Source: Syngnathus acus (Eukaryota > Chordata > Actinopteri > Syngnathiformes > Syngnathidae). Taken from it: 64,000 bases of DNA. Both the position numbers and the translations under genes were made by a program. The notes below the pieces were generated by a model that saw nothing but the letters and a program-made list of their open reading frames with translations, was not told where the DNA came from and did not search any database. Below, one piece after another: positions 1 to 13,036 of the stretch (the first letter of the stretch is position 1; each line of letters begins with the position of its first letter). Where the stretch lies: contig NC_051101.1 of assembly GCF_901709675.1 (NCBI RefSeq), forward strand, positions 10,188,501 through 10,252,500, read 5' to 3'.

Positions 1-842
1 CCTCATGACACTTCCTCAAGTCTCATACATCACTGTCACAGGAGAGAGGTGTGAAAGAATCATACACCCACTCACCGAGCTTCCAATAAATCTTCCTGTG
101 AGGTCCAGCAGGACCTAAGTTTTCATCAGGGTCAAATGTTGCTAGGTTTAGTCTTCGGGATGTTAATGGTATTTTCGGTGAAACTTGTTGCCGTGTCTTT
201 CGCTGTCATCTGTCTGCTTATAGATCTTCACAAAAGTCAACATTTACGAAAATTAAGATTATGCTCAGTCGTCATTGGCGGATGTATTCCGCCTAAGCAA
301 AAAAGACGAGCCAGATGCTAAAACATCTGTGTGTTTAATTCAGTCGCAGACAAGTCCATATGGGAATTCTCCTTTGCTGCAACTGAGAAATAATTTAGCC
401 CTTATTATGCATCATTTTCACACTGTCTTCATTCTGCTGGTGGCTAAAGGTAAACACCCGCGTCGTGGTAACATATGGTGGCATTCAAACATAAGCGGAA
501 CTAATAATGAAGCAGCATTTTTAGAAAACACAGTCACTAACATCCCTTTCTCACATTCTAAATCAAGATGTTTTTTTGTTCTTTTGTTTTTATAACAAGA
601 GTGCTCTCTGTAATCCATTGTGCACCAAATGACATGTCAGAAAACAGAAATTAATTTACACGTATTGAAATTAACCCATGCTAATGGATTTGGGAGCAAT
701 TTGCAAATTGATTACTCATGCCTGAAAAATCGGGCACCATAATGATGTCATAGAAAGGTGACAGATGTTAGTTACCATTTTAGAAGATACATACTTGACT
801 CAATATGCATCACTATGAAATAAACAATAATGATGTATGACG

Positions 843-886
843 CCGATACTAATAATTAGTCTTACCGATACTAATAATTAGTCATA
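843..886. repeat. 22-bp direct repeat with TAATTA core
   Basis: CCGATACTAATAATTAGTC occurs at 843 and 865. Each unit contains the imperfect palindrome ACTAATAATTAGT. Confidence 0.75.
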
Positions 887-3800
887 AATAACAGGTATAG
901 TTTTCTCTCCATAGAAGAAAAGAAAATTGCTTTGAAAGTCACTCAGATAATAGGGGTCATGCCAGTGAGCAAATAAATGATTGCATATCAAGACGGACAT
1001 AACTGCCAAATGCACTCGCCTCATTAAGTCACTTTGAGTTGGGATGCAATCTGTTGCAGCGGTAGTGTGCGTCAGCTCCCCCACATTTAATCAAAATTGC
1101 AAACAAGGGGTCAGAGAGCCGCTGTTATCTGGGACATGATCCAATTTTATTGTTACTCTCGTCATTCATTTCAATGAAATTAATATTTTTTCAAAAATGC
1201 AAAGCAATATTTATTTAATATTTGTGTGTCATACAAGATTAATCAGTTTAGTGTGTGTTTTTTTTTCCTTTCTTGCAACACAACATTGATCACTTTTGTC
1301 TCGATTATATTGCGCTAAATATTAAATGAAAGATTACGTCTCGATTTTTTGACATGTTCAAATAGCGGTCAGTGTTGCTTTCTTCCAAGTTCTCTCTATT
1401 AAGTATCCAAGTTGTCAAAGTTAAATCGCTGTAGTTGAGTGACCTTTAAATGCTTGAGGTGATGCCCACGCCGCCTCTAACATTTACATTTGTGTTCTTG
1501 ACAAACTGAAGTCTCTTAGCAATAGTGCTGTGCTAGAAATGGATTGTAGTCGGTGACAAACACTTGCTTTGATTTTTTTTTTTTGGGAGGGACACTGAAC
1601 GGATGGATCCAAGGTAATTTTTGGATTCTTTCATGTCAGCCACAATGCATGCAGGGGAGGTAAGAGGGCAGCTGAGAAAACATGTTTGGGAGGAAATCTT
1701 AGATAAGGCCATTGAAGATGAATCACACACTCGCAGGAATTTGTCGAAATTCGGACACCATCCTGGCCAGTTTTATAAGATTATAGGTTTAATCATTTTG
1801 GACTAGGAATAATAATTAAAAACAATGATGAAGCGGTTTCTTCTAATTGATTGATTAACATTACAATGGACGAAATGTAATTAACACATTTATAGGGTCG
1901 GATTGGTGATTACCATGTTGTACAATTATGCTCAAACTCATCAGTAAAGTATCGTAATATCATAAATATCTCCTACAGAGAATTAGAGATTCAGTCGAGG
2001 GCAACGTGATGTGTATAAATTTGAACATGAGATGAATTCCAAAGCCAAGAGGTCAGCATGGAACGTTGGGTGAGATCAATTTGATCGCTGTTAAAACACT
2101 AACGGCTCAGTTAGATTAGAGCTGTGCTCTTATGTAAATTCACTCTCATGATGTTTCACCTATGCTAAAATGAGTTTTATGCAAGGCACAATGGAATATG
2201 ATCAAATAAAGTAGATGTATGTACAGTACAAATATCTGTCCAAAATGTATTTATGCTAATGCCGTTGTTTAAGTGGGCTTGGGCATTAATATTAGGATTC
2301 ATCATTCTTTCATAATACAGTAATGAGAGCACTTATATGTGCTAAAATTGGATAGAAAAATAAGTTGTATTGCTCCTTTATTATGCTGCTTCTAATTCTC
2401 CACGCTCTCGCTTTCTGTGCGCCAGGCAACTTTCTTATCACACTTTTTCAGCTGTCGTCCACCGAGACGGTCGCTGCCTTGCCTAGTTGGCGCCTCTTGA
2501 TTCCCCTAATTATTCCTACTTATAATTGTATTTATTTTGTTAACTTCTTGTTTAAGTCCACTTTCACTGATCTCTAACTCGTAAATAGTGAAAATTTGAT
2601 AGATTTTTTTTTTTGGTAATATTTAATGAAGGGACTCTAAAAATAATTTCTGCACAAAAAACAAAATTTGCCATCACTTTTAAAACATTTTAAAACGATA
2701 ATGATGCGTATATATATTTTTGTTACACTCAAGTGTTCCCTACCTCCCCAAACAATATATCTGATGAAAATCTATCGATCCCTGTAAAAAAATAAAAAAA
2801 TAAATAAAAAATCCTGCCCATCTGTACACTGAATGAGCAAACATTCCGGGAAAAGCTCATCAATAATACGATTCTAATTTTCTCCCGCCATTGTTTTACG
2901 AGGGTCTGCGGCTATCTCTGCCTCGGTGCTGAGTGCGCCCTGAGGGTCCGAACCATTACGATGTGTTTATACTGCCTCACCTCAATTACACCACCTGCAT
3001 GTTCAAGTTAAACAAACCAACTCCTTTAATTATCACGTGTGTACGCAGACACATGGCTGTCAAAATCACTCAAGCACCAAATGTGTGTCAATCATAGCTG
3101 AAGAATAAAAATGGAAAAAATACAACAACATCTGAAAATGTGTGATTCGGAGGTTGGCTTTCACCCAGACTTATTTTCCTCACCTTATTCCAAATGCACT
3201 GCACATGTCTTAGCTATAATAGGATGGAAGCAGCCTAAAAGGAGCATTTCCTACTAACATAATTCAGTCTCACCCTGAAAGACAAATTCTCTTCTGTTTG
3301 AATGAAGGCAGAAGACTAATCGTCGCAGTTCACCACCGAAATAGCCAGTAATTTTATTTTTGTACTAAAGTTACCCAGAAAAAGCAACAAATATGCCTTA
3401 TCAAACATCCAAAGATAATAACACCAATTTCTGAAAATTGCCGAGTCCTACAATTTATTAGATTTTAATATTTGTGCTTCAAAAGACTAAAATATACACA
3501 CACATGCATACGTACGTCTTTGGCATTCACCAAGTGAGATTATTTCCGTCATGGATTTTAGCATGAAGCATGCTTCATTGCACTCCCAGAATGCATACAT
3601 GTCACCATTCCGAGGGAACATGCTTCCAGCTCGCATTTCCACACCATTTGGTTGTCAAGTAGTGGCCTTTTAAAGTCTTGTGAGACTTATCTAAAAATGA
3701 CTACAATCACAGTGGTTCAAACCAAGAGTACTTGGAGTGCAAGTGTGAAAGGTCACCAATCCCAATTCTGTAGCGTTTGACAGTAGTTCAGACCAATAAT

Positions 3801-3937
3801 TCACAAACCGGAGTGTCGTGGCAGATCATCAGTATGCGCTACAGGAGATTAACCCATTTTATTTGTATTTTAGTTTTTCTATCTATGCCAGTATCATATA
3901 GTGATGGGCAGAAAAAATTACATGTACATGTTTTCCC

Positions 3938-4050
3938 ATTATTATTATTATTATTATATAATATAAATTATTATATAATACATATATAATTATAGTAATA
4001 TTTTAATGTTGGTATTATTAATGTTATTATTAATATTATTATTATTACAT
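3938..4050. repeat. (ATT)n and AT-rich repeat
   Basis: ATT trinucleotide runs at both ends flank an AT-only core of ATATAATA and ATTATA. Confidence 0.85.
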
Positions 4051-4481
4051 GGCAAACGTTAAAATGAAAATAATCTCCCTATCTCCCTGATGCCATTCCT
4101 ACAACAGAGTAAGTTTGTGCCCCCCCAAAAAAAAAAAAAAAAGGTTGGGAAGCATGCTTTAGACAAAAACAGAGAGGCCATCAGACATGCATAATGTATG
4201 AACTATCATTTTTTGTATATGGCTATTGCAAAAATATTGTAGAAAAGTAACAGCTCTCTCTCTGCTTTTGTGAAGGGCAACTTGTTTTGTTGGCCGCCGG
4301 CATGAATACAGAATAGTTAACATTTGTGGACTAGCCGAATGAGGTGACGTGACTTTCATTAGATTTTGGGCAATATTAAAACAACTTTAAAGTACTTATG
4401 TGAAAATAATTCAAAGCTAAAAAAGATGATCCAGTCAATGTATAGGCTAAAATTTGCCTGGGCTCTTTTTATCAAATTTAC

Positions 4482-4545
4482 CGTAATTTCTGGACTATAA
4501 GATGCACCAGGTAGCCACACTGGACTATAAACCACAGGTGTTTTA
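4482..4545. mobile_element. Degenerate end of a CCGTAATTTCTGGACTATAAG-type element
   Basis: ACCGTAATTTCTGGACTATA followed by two ACTATAA motifs resembles the ends of the MITE family seen at 31775. The other end is not found, so this is a remnant. Confidence 0.35.
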
Positions 4546-6794
4546 AATGAAATGTACTCATCTCTATTACCAAAACAAATCCTCTTACAATAACATTAAA
4601 ATCATGAAAAATCCATAAATGAGCCACACCACAAGGTTCAAATCTTGTACAAAAAGTAGCGGTAATGGTAATATGATTGGTTCCACTGCAATTTGGTCGT
4701 GTACAACATACATAATCCTGTTTACATCTTTTCTCACTTTAACCATTGTAATGAAAAACATATATATACGTATATATTTGTAAATCATATAAAGATATCC
4801 ACAGTGTTTGTCCTTGGGACTAAATAAGCAGCTTAAATAGAGGTATGACGCCTCTGGCCACTTTTGTTATTAATGAGGAGAATAATGAAAGGAAGCAAAA
4901 AAATCTTCTAAACAAAGCAGACTAGTGTCAAGTTAAAGCTAATCATAACCTTTCCATGCGCTGACAAGCCTGTGCGTCTGCAGCATTTACAGCGGATTAG
5001 CGAGTGGCGGGAAAAACACACAATATGTCAAAGCGCTACTATCATTAAATGATGGTTCCTCTTGGTTACGTTTGTCAGAATTACATGATGCATTTGTATG
5101 CAAATGAAAGTGATTTTCCAAACATTATTTTCATCCATAGTCCAGTGGTTTCATTTCGATATCATGGTCCAAGAATTTACCGCATTAATTTCTTTGTGGA
5201 AAATTGATAATCCTCAAAAAGTTCTGTAGACTCTGCATACAAAAACATGTTTTTGAAAGTACCCTAGACACTTTTCCATAGGCTACTGGTTCGAATCAGT
5301 TTCAAATCATCAAAATTAATGAGAATGAATTTTTATGCCAAATGCTTTTTGGCAGATATATAAAATTACAGTCTTGCAAACTAAGTAATCTTTTCCGCTC
5401 TCAATCAATCATTATTCAAATAAATACATTTATAGTGAGCACATTTTTGTTAATCAATGCATCCGTCTAACTTCACTGTCCCTTTAAAATGATGCCGTGA
5501 TGATCACTCAATCGTTTCCTGATATGTCGCTAAAACAGCTCCAGCAGTGAGCCAACAAGTCGTCAATCTTATACAACGTACGATAAATAAGTTTGATTTC
5601 ACACAAGGACACAGCTACTTGATTTTTGCTCCTAGACAAAACTAACGTGAGGTTTATTGTCAGTCATTAACGAGATGACTCCCCGATCAATACTTATCGA
5701 CTGAGAGCCCCTATTATTGGCTTGTAAGACATTACTGTTGTACCATTATCCTTTAATCATACTGAAGCAGCGCTAATGTAGCTCCCGCTAGTTCACCCGA
5801 CAATCCGATGTTGTAGCAAAAATGACCCAGGGGTGTTTTTTTTTTTTGTAGTGTTAATGAGTTCATCAGGCAAACTGACTTTATTCATCAAAAGATGAAA
5901 AATATGTGAGTTCAAGTCAGTATACGTCAATAGTGGACAAGGTTTGTCTGAGAGGTCATCTGGGGGTCATGATGAAGAGTTGCATGTGGGTGGTTTGCTG
6001 TGAGTAGAGAATGGCAAAGGAGATGGAGACCTTGGACTTGCCTGCAAGAAATGTGAGTTCAACTTGAAATTACAACTTGATTCACCTGTGGATGGTCGAT
6101 AGGCTTTGTTGATCATAGCAAACTATCCAGTCGTCCATTTTCCATTTGGGCTTGTTGTGATTAGGGTCGTAGGTGAACCAGAGTCTGTATGTGCTAATGG
6201 CACGTATAGACAGATGACCTTCAATACTCTCATTCGGAGCAGTGGACGATTCGGAGAAGAAGCGCCACGCTTTTTTTTTCATCAGGGGCCAGGTCCGTTT
6301 TTATATTGGAAACACAAAGAAAAGAAAATCAAAGTAAACTGCTAATCTTTTGTGTAAACAAAGCTGGCTTTAATGACATTAAAAACAAAAGACCGCATTA
6401 TTTGCAGTCATTGTAAATGTAAGGCACTATAAGAATGAGTAATTTGATGGACTTTTACCTTCTCAGTTTGAGAAGTCTCTATTTGCAAAAGAAAACAAAT
6501 TTTGCGTGAAGCAGGTGTCCTTGATTCAAACTTTGAAAGGTCCACTTCAGCAAAATAGAAAAATTGAAATAAACAGCAAATATTGCAGGAACATAAAATG
6601 TATGTAGACCTAGTATGAAGAGGTTTACAACACGCGATCGGGTGAAGGATAAAAACCGGAATTATGCAAAGGTGGGAATCGTCCTTGGTCTCAGTGTCCC
6701 TTCCACCTCTGGAATTATGCACGAAATTTTGACTGATCCTTGGCGGCAAACAAAGTGGGAACTGAAGCCGCAACAAATCATTAAATATTTTGGA

Positions 6795-6936
6795 TCTGTC
6801 TCTCTCTCTCTCTTGCTCGCTCTCTCTGTCTCTCTGTCTCTTGCTCGCGCTCTCTGTCTGTCTGTCTCTCTCTCACTCTGTCTCGCTCTTTCTCTCTCTT
6901 GCTCTCTCTCTCACTCTCTGTCTCTCTCTCTCTCTG

Positions 6937-6969
<33 letters not shown>

Positions 6970-7150
6970 TTCTGTCTCTGTCTCTTTCTCTTTCTGTCTC
7001 TGTCTGTCCCTGTCTGTCCCTGTCTGTCTCTCTCTCTCTCTGTCTCTCGCTCTGTCTCTCTCTCTCTGTCTCTCTCTCTCTCTTTCTCTCTTTTTCTCTC
7101 TCTTACTGTCTGTCTGACTGACTGACTGTCTGTCTGGCTCTCTCCCTTCT
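6795..7150. repeat. CT-rich low-complexity tract
   Basis: About 350 bases of TCTCTC/TGTCTG repeats. Several long open frames cross it on both strands, but they are artefacts of the missing stop codons. Confidence 0.95.
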
Positions 7151-10100
7151 TGCACGCCTATGTGTGTATCTATTCTAGCTCGGCATGTGGTGCGCATGCT
7201 ACTGTGAGTCGAAATTCCCCTCGAGCGATCATAACGAGTAAAATAAATAAGTCGAAACTGTCAAAGATTCTGTGTGCAAAATCCATTCTGCCAGCATTTA
7301 TATTGATGAACTAAGGAAAGTCAATCATTTGCTCCTGTACATGGAATGAATGATGATGAAAATCCTTGGGAAGATTAAATGTGTTAATCCATTCACACTG
7401 CATTATTGCACATCCCCAGATAAGATCTTCAATTCAGGGGAACAGGTTAACTGATATGATAGACTGCTATTTCTAATCATCTTTTCCAAAACTAAGGCGT
7501 AGTAGTTGAATGCATATTAGAAGCTGTTATATAATATGTATGTACTGTCATGCATAAAATTCAAATTTCCCTTAAATTTTCAAAATATTAATAGTCGCAT
7601 AGATTAAACCATCATTGTACTGATTTGGTGATCAAACTATTAGATGAGGAGCAGAAGGAGGCTTATATAATAAATTCATATTTCGGTGCTGAGTGGTTTG
7701 AAGTTCTGCTTCAAGGTCAGCATTTCCAGTGACGTAAAAAAGGTGGTTGGAAGATATGGAAAAAATAAACAAGGCAACAAAACAACTGGCTGTTCTTTCT
7801 TAATTTGGGGCCATGGTAATAATGTGGCTACTAATGATTGCGTTGATGTTCACCATGCATCTCAAAATCATTCGTCACTTTCACTCACCAATGATTATTT
7901 TGTGAATAATGTATCAAGGCTTTGATGAAAATAAATATTTCACTGAGCTTCAATTTCCAAATGAAAACGGAATCTCTGCTGTGATTGAAGGGTCTAAAAT
8001 CAAGCCAAAGTTTTTGAAGAGCCACTTGATGTCTGCCGTGATACACATCAAAGCGTCTGGGGTTAGATATGCTTGAAAGGGATTTTTCTTCAATCTTTAT
8101 TTCCGTTGGATTGACATTTAACATGGATAACAGTCAGTTTGATCAAAGGATAACAAATCCGACCGACCGTCCGTCCATTAATCCATTTTTGTATCATCTT
8201 TCCTCACTTAACCTGTATTTGAAGGTGCATGTGCTTTTTGTTCTCTATCATTTCCCCAATTACGGCCAACCTGATTTAATGAGAGTACTAAAATGTAACA
8301 GTGAAAAAATTATATAGATACTACACAAGTAGAAATATTTATAAATTATTTTTATTTTATTGTTGTTGTGGTTGTTGTTTTGTATTATATTTATAAATAT
8401 TAACATTTCCCAAAGTGCATCCTTTTGCAACTTCACAAACTACATTGCGTTGTGGATTATTTACCATCGTCGTGTAAAACTACTAATGTCAAACAACAGA
8501 CTGAGTTGACGTCTTCTATTCATCGGTGTGCCATATTGACCTTGCCTGCAGGCATAACAATACCGAAAGGTCAAGTACAAGTGCCATATGAAAAACACAC
8601 AGCAAGTCACAAGGAGTTTTTGATAGACGTTATATTCCCAAGATGCTTCCTTTGAAAAGATCAACAGAATAGACTTTAATAAAGAGCGTGCAGCTGCCGA
8701 GCAGGCGTGACAGTGGGGGAGAGGAAACCGATTTGGCTTCCCGATGTGTGCTCCACCAGCGCCACAGGTGCTTATTTTGGAAAGTAACACTTATTGTGCA
8801 AAATGTGGAAGCCCTAATCATGTTGCTGCATAAACAAAAAAAAATCTCAACTAGAATGAGCTCCAGGCTTAAACAGTTAACAATCACGTAGCGCTGCTTT
8901 TGTGGAATATATTAAACGCTTTATACACAGTCCTAACCATGTTCTTCCAATTCCAGTTTAAAAAAATATCTTTCTTTAGCATACCTGAAAAAATCTTAGT
9001 AAAATTTACTAATCTGTTTTTTGCCAGGTATTTATTTTCATTGTCACAACGGTGCAGCAGCACATGTAGACCAAATAAATAGTACTCATAGACTTTTTTT
9101 TCCCTCTGCAAACAAAAAACAGTCACAGTAGTTGTCAAACTCTTCTTTATTTGTGTCCGCTGTGAACAAGTCACACACCAAAAAGAGCCAAGATGAATTA
9201 ATTATGATGCACCAACTTTTTGATTGGTTGCATTCAATTTAATGATGTCATTACTCGTACATATGTTTTTTGAACACAATACCATAGTGTGCTATTTTAC
9301 TTACTAAAAACAATTTTTTTTTGGCAGGGCTATAACAGAATACTTATAGTTTTATGTAAATTGGATAAGTTGACAGAGGAAAAACAAGTGTCGTACAGTA
9401 AAAAAGACAAATTGCGTTTAATAGTACAATCGAGACTGTGGAAGGTTTTGCCAACAAAATTTGATGGAACAGCCGAACGCAATCTATTGCCAAGTATAAT
9501 GCTCAATTGGCTGCTACAGGCCATAAAAGACAATAATTTTTTTTTTTCCTCGACATATATGAGCTATTTTCATGTTAGATTTTCTTCCCTTTAGGCTGTG
9601 AGCATCCAGGCTTTCCATTTTCCAGCCAAGATGAATAACAATTTGTGCAAAAAAAAAAAAAAAAAAAAGGGACTGTTTGGTATCTCATTTCCACACAGAT
9701 GTTTTGGTCGGCGATAATAGATCAACTGCAAACGAGAACAAATTTCACTTTGCAATAAAATCGAACATACAGACATAATGGATAATAGCCCCTATAACAG
9801 GCCTTTACACGGATGATGCATCACAAACTCCCCAGCGTCTGTTTGGAATGGAGCAAGTTCAAATTGCTATGAGTTTAATGATGAAAATTGAGTGGGTTTA
9901 AATCCACTAGTGGAGTGGAGACACTAAAGCTCTGTCAAAGTGTCACGAAAAAAAAAAAAAAAGCAGTTTTTAAGCATTGATGACTTTCGGCCTTCCGTTT
10001 CACAACAATATTAAAGAAAGCACCGTTTGAGGAAAATATATTTTACTTAACTGGGATGACCAATATCATAATTGCGCATTTTAATCATTTGCTTCTGTTT

Positions 10101-11125
10101 GGGTGGTTTTTTAAATAGATCACTCGTTTGCTCCGTGGCATCATTTCGAGCTACTACAAAAATATTAGAAGTTGCTGCTGTGTTTTGATGCGTTTCCTTT
10201 TCATTTCATCGAGGTCATTTTATTCTCAGGGCATTAAATTAATTGTTCCTGGACTGCTGTAGTTGAGATAAGAAAGTATTAGTAGTAGTTTTGAAGGCTT
10301 GTTAGCTACACATAAGTACCCAACATAGAAAGTGGATGATCTAACGATAAATTGGTGTCCGAGTGGAGTTACCATTAATTATTAATCCATTGAGTCAAAT
10401 CAAGTTTTTTTGTTTTGTCTTGCCAGGTCATCTGAATTTTTCAGATAGACCTGATACATTTGGAATGATAATCTTGTGGTATCTTTCATTCTTTTCTTTC
10501 TCATTTGTTTCTTCTGGTGATGGATGGTCTTTTTGCAAATGAGCAGGTTTTGAGTACTTGAAGTTTTTGTCTTTAGCCTGTGGGTTGCTAATAATATTAT
10601 TGGCTTGGTGTTGTGGTGCTTTGATAATGTCTAGTTTTTGTTCCAGTTGGTGGTGTGAGTCAAAAAATTCAAATTGTTGGTGAGTACTTCAGAATTAGTC
10701 AGTGTGTTTTGGGGTTTTTTTCTTCCCAAAATGGCCTCTTGATATTCCATGTGGCCATCAAGGAAAGAAAAACTGTACCTTATTGTCCAACTAATGACTT
10801 TGACATCTTCAAGTCACATGTGAGGAAAACTTCTAAATTCTATGCTGCCCTGTTTTCAAGGTCAGGTTGATGTGATGATTATTGAATTGCCTGCCTTGAT
10901 GAATCAATCTTTTCTTCCTGCAGTTATGTACACTACATGGTGGGAAAGACTAAGGATCTATTTTTCACTCCTCTCCTACTGAGTGCTAACTTCAGTGGTC
11001 TTATCTAAGCCGCAGCATTTTCCAATATCTTCTAAAGACATAACGCACACAGTGTTCAGAATGATGCGGCTCCTCGCTGGGGTGAAATCAATTGACCATG
11101 CTGTGCATCTGATGCAAATATTTTT
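7151..11125. other. Gene-free AT-rich DNA
   Basis: Homopolymer A/T runs and scattered short frames only. A 71-codon frame at 10655 has neither family resemblance nor splice context. Confidence 0.55.
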
Positions 11126-11208
11126 GGATGGATGGATGGATGGATGGATGGATGGATGGATGGATGGATGGATGGATGGATGGATGGATGGATGGATGGA
11201 TGGATGGA
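11126..11208. repeat. (GGAT)n microsatellite
   Basis: About 20 uninterrupted tetranucleotide units. Common in fish, often seeded by a retroposon tail. Confidence 0.97.
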
Positions 11209-12529
11209 ACTACATTCCATAAAACCAGAAGCACCTCAAGCCTTTCCTAAACAATGCATCTCATTAATTGTGTTGGTTAGGTCCACTCAACTGAGGGTGA
11301 AAAATATTGATCTGCTTTAATTAATATTGATCTGGATTAATCTAACGGAACAAGAGCCAGCATGTGAGAAAGTTTAGGTGACGAGTTTTCTGAAATACAG
11401 AGTGACTCACTTAATGGCCGCCGTTTTAGTTCGCCTTAAAGTACAGTGAGCAGATGTGTGTGTAATTATTTAATGGACTGAAGGAATGACCTTTTAAATT
11501 GGTAATGACAAAAATTACCTGCGGTCATTTAAGTGTTTGACACATCTGGCCAGGCTCTGTTGCTTGCAGTAACGACATTTTATTTCAACAAAAAGTACAT
11601 ACCTAGCGGATATTTCTACTTTGTTTGAGTTTATTAAACGGAACAAATTTGTCGCCTGAATTAATCACTGAGTGAACTTGTTATTCTTAAACATTGTAAC
11701 TAAAAAGGACATCTGGTACTGAAAAGTACCGGTCTGGTGTTATGAGCGCTTTGGAACAGGTTTTCATCAACTAGTGTTGAACAATTTCAGGAAAAATGTA
11801 ATTGTAGTTTTTCTTATTATTGTGATTTTTTTTTTTTTCCTTTGACTTCATGCTTGGTTTGTGCCAAGAGCTGAACTCTCAAAGTTAATCAGTGGAAACA
11901 AGGTGTACTTGATTATGTAAAAATTTTGAGGTATAAATTCATTTAATTTTTTAATAAGGCTGGAACATTTAAAAAAAAATTGTGGATACATTCTACAATG
12001 TACACGGTGTATTCCAATTGTTGGGTTCAATTGACAGATGTCCTATTGACAGCCGTCTCGCCACACCTTCGCCTTTACGATACGGCCACCAATTTCAAGC
12101 AATCTTCTTTCTCTCTGGTTGAGGCTGACATGTTCTTCCAAGAGAAGACATTGTAGCAATCATCTCCCGCTGTGTGGCACAAAATTACATCCTGCCACAG
12201 AAAGCACAACTTTAGCGTAAAAAATGCTGCCTGTGGTTCAATGACAAGGATGTGAGCATCTTCTCCAGGAATGCGTGACCTAATTATCGGTGTAGCGCCT
12301 TGGAATGACAATGTGGTATGTCGAGGTGTTCACAAGAAACAAAAGGTGCAATCAGTGTTTCGAAGATGACACCCTTTTTCAAATTTAGCAGATCAAACTG
12401 TGGCCACTTTCATAGATGCACTTGTTTGGCTATCGAGTTTGTCAAAGAAGGGATACGACGTTTTGAGTCTTTAGGAGTCATTAGGAGGACACTGTTCCAG
12501 TTACTCATGCTTTCTTGATTTATTTAAAA

Positions 12530-12814
12530 CACAGGTGTCAAACTCGAGGCACGGGGGCCAGATATGGCCCGCCACATCATTTTATGTGGCCCGCAAAGAC
12601 AAATTGTGCATCAAATTCATTATTAAAATTGCAAATTGTCGTCACTTTTAAAAATAATGTGTTTTTTTTATATTTGAACAGTTTTTAATAGTCTGATTTG
12701 AGTTTGTTTTGTAGCTTACACTATATTTAATATGAGGCGTTCATACATCATGGCCCTGCGAAGGAAACTATGACTACAATGCGGCCCGCGACAAAAATAA
12801 GTTTGACACCCCTG
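12530..12814. mobile_element. hAT-type MITE with intact target duplication
   Basis: Ends CACAGGTGTCAAACTC and AAGTTTGACACCCCTG are inverted copies with few mismatches. Perfect 8-bp direct repeats ATTTAAAA flank it at 12522-12529 and 12815-12822. An 8-bp duplication and the CAGGGG end identify the hAT superfamily. It is 285 bp long with no coding capacity. Confidence 0.88.
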
Positions 12815-12940
12815 ATTTAAAAGAACTTCAGATGTTCAAAATATCCAACCATCTTGTGAATTTGGTTCACTCCAAGCAAATTACTGACAGACAAACCAAA
12901 CAATGTTTTCAAAACAACATTAGAGGTGTTGTATGTATAC

Positions 12941-13036
12941 TCAACACTATTTATGACTCAACACTTTATTTATGACTCAACACTTTATTTGCGACTCAAC
13001 ACTTTATTTATTATTCAACACTGTATTATGACTCAT
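12941..13036. repeat. 19-bp minisatellite with AP-1-like sites
   Basis: About five units of TCAACACTTTATTTATGAC start at 12941, 12958, 12977, 12996 and 13015. TGACTCA, the AP-1 core, occurs at 12954, 12973 and 13029. Confidence 0.8.

Larger units (their letters stand above)
1..6794. other. Gene-free AT-rich DNA
   Basis: No frame with protein-like composition or recognisable exon. Apart from the listed repeats, one item stands out: CATTTGTATGCAAATG at 5091-5106, an inverted repeat containing the POU octamer ATGCAAAT. Confidence 0.6.

Noticed and set aside
5281-5310. GGTTCGAATC, resembling a tRNA B box
   Set aside because: No A box at the right distance and no cloverleaf can be drawn.
6615-7197. 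Long Leu/Ser-rich and Arg/Glu-rich frames on both strands
   Set aside because: They are translations of the CT-rich low-complexity tract, open only because the repeat lacks stop codons.
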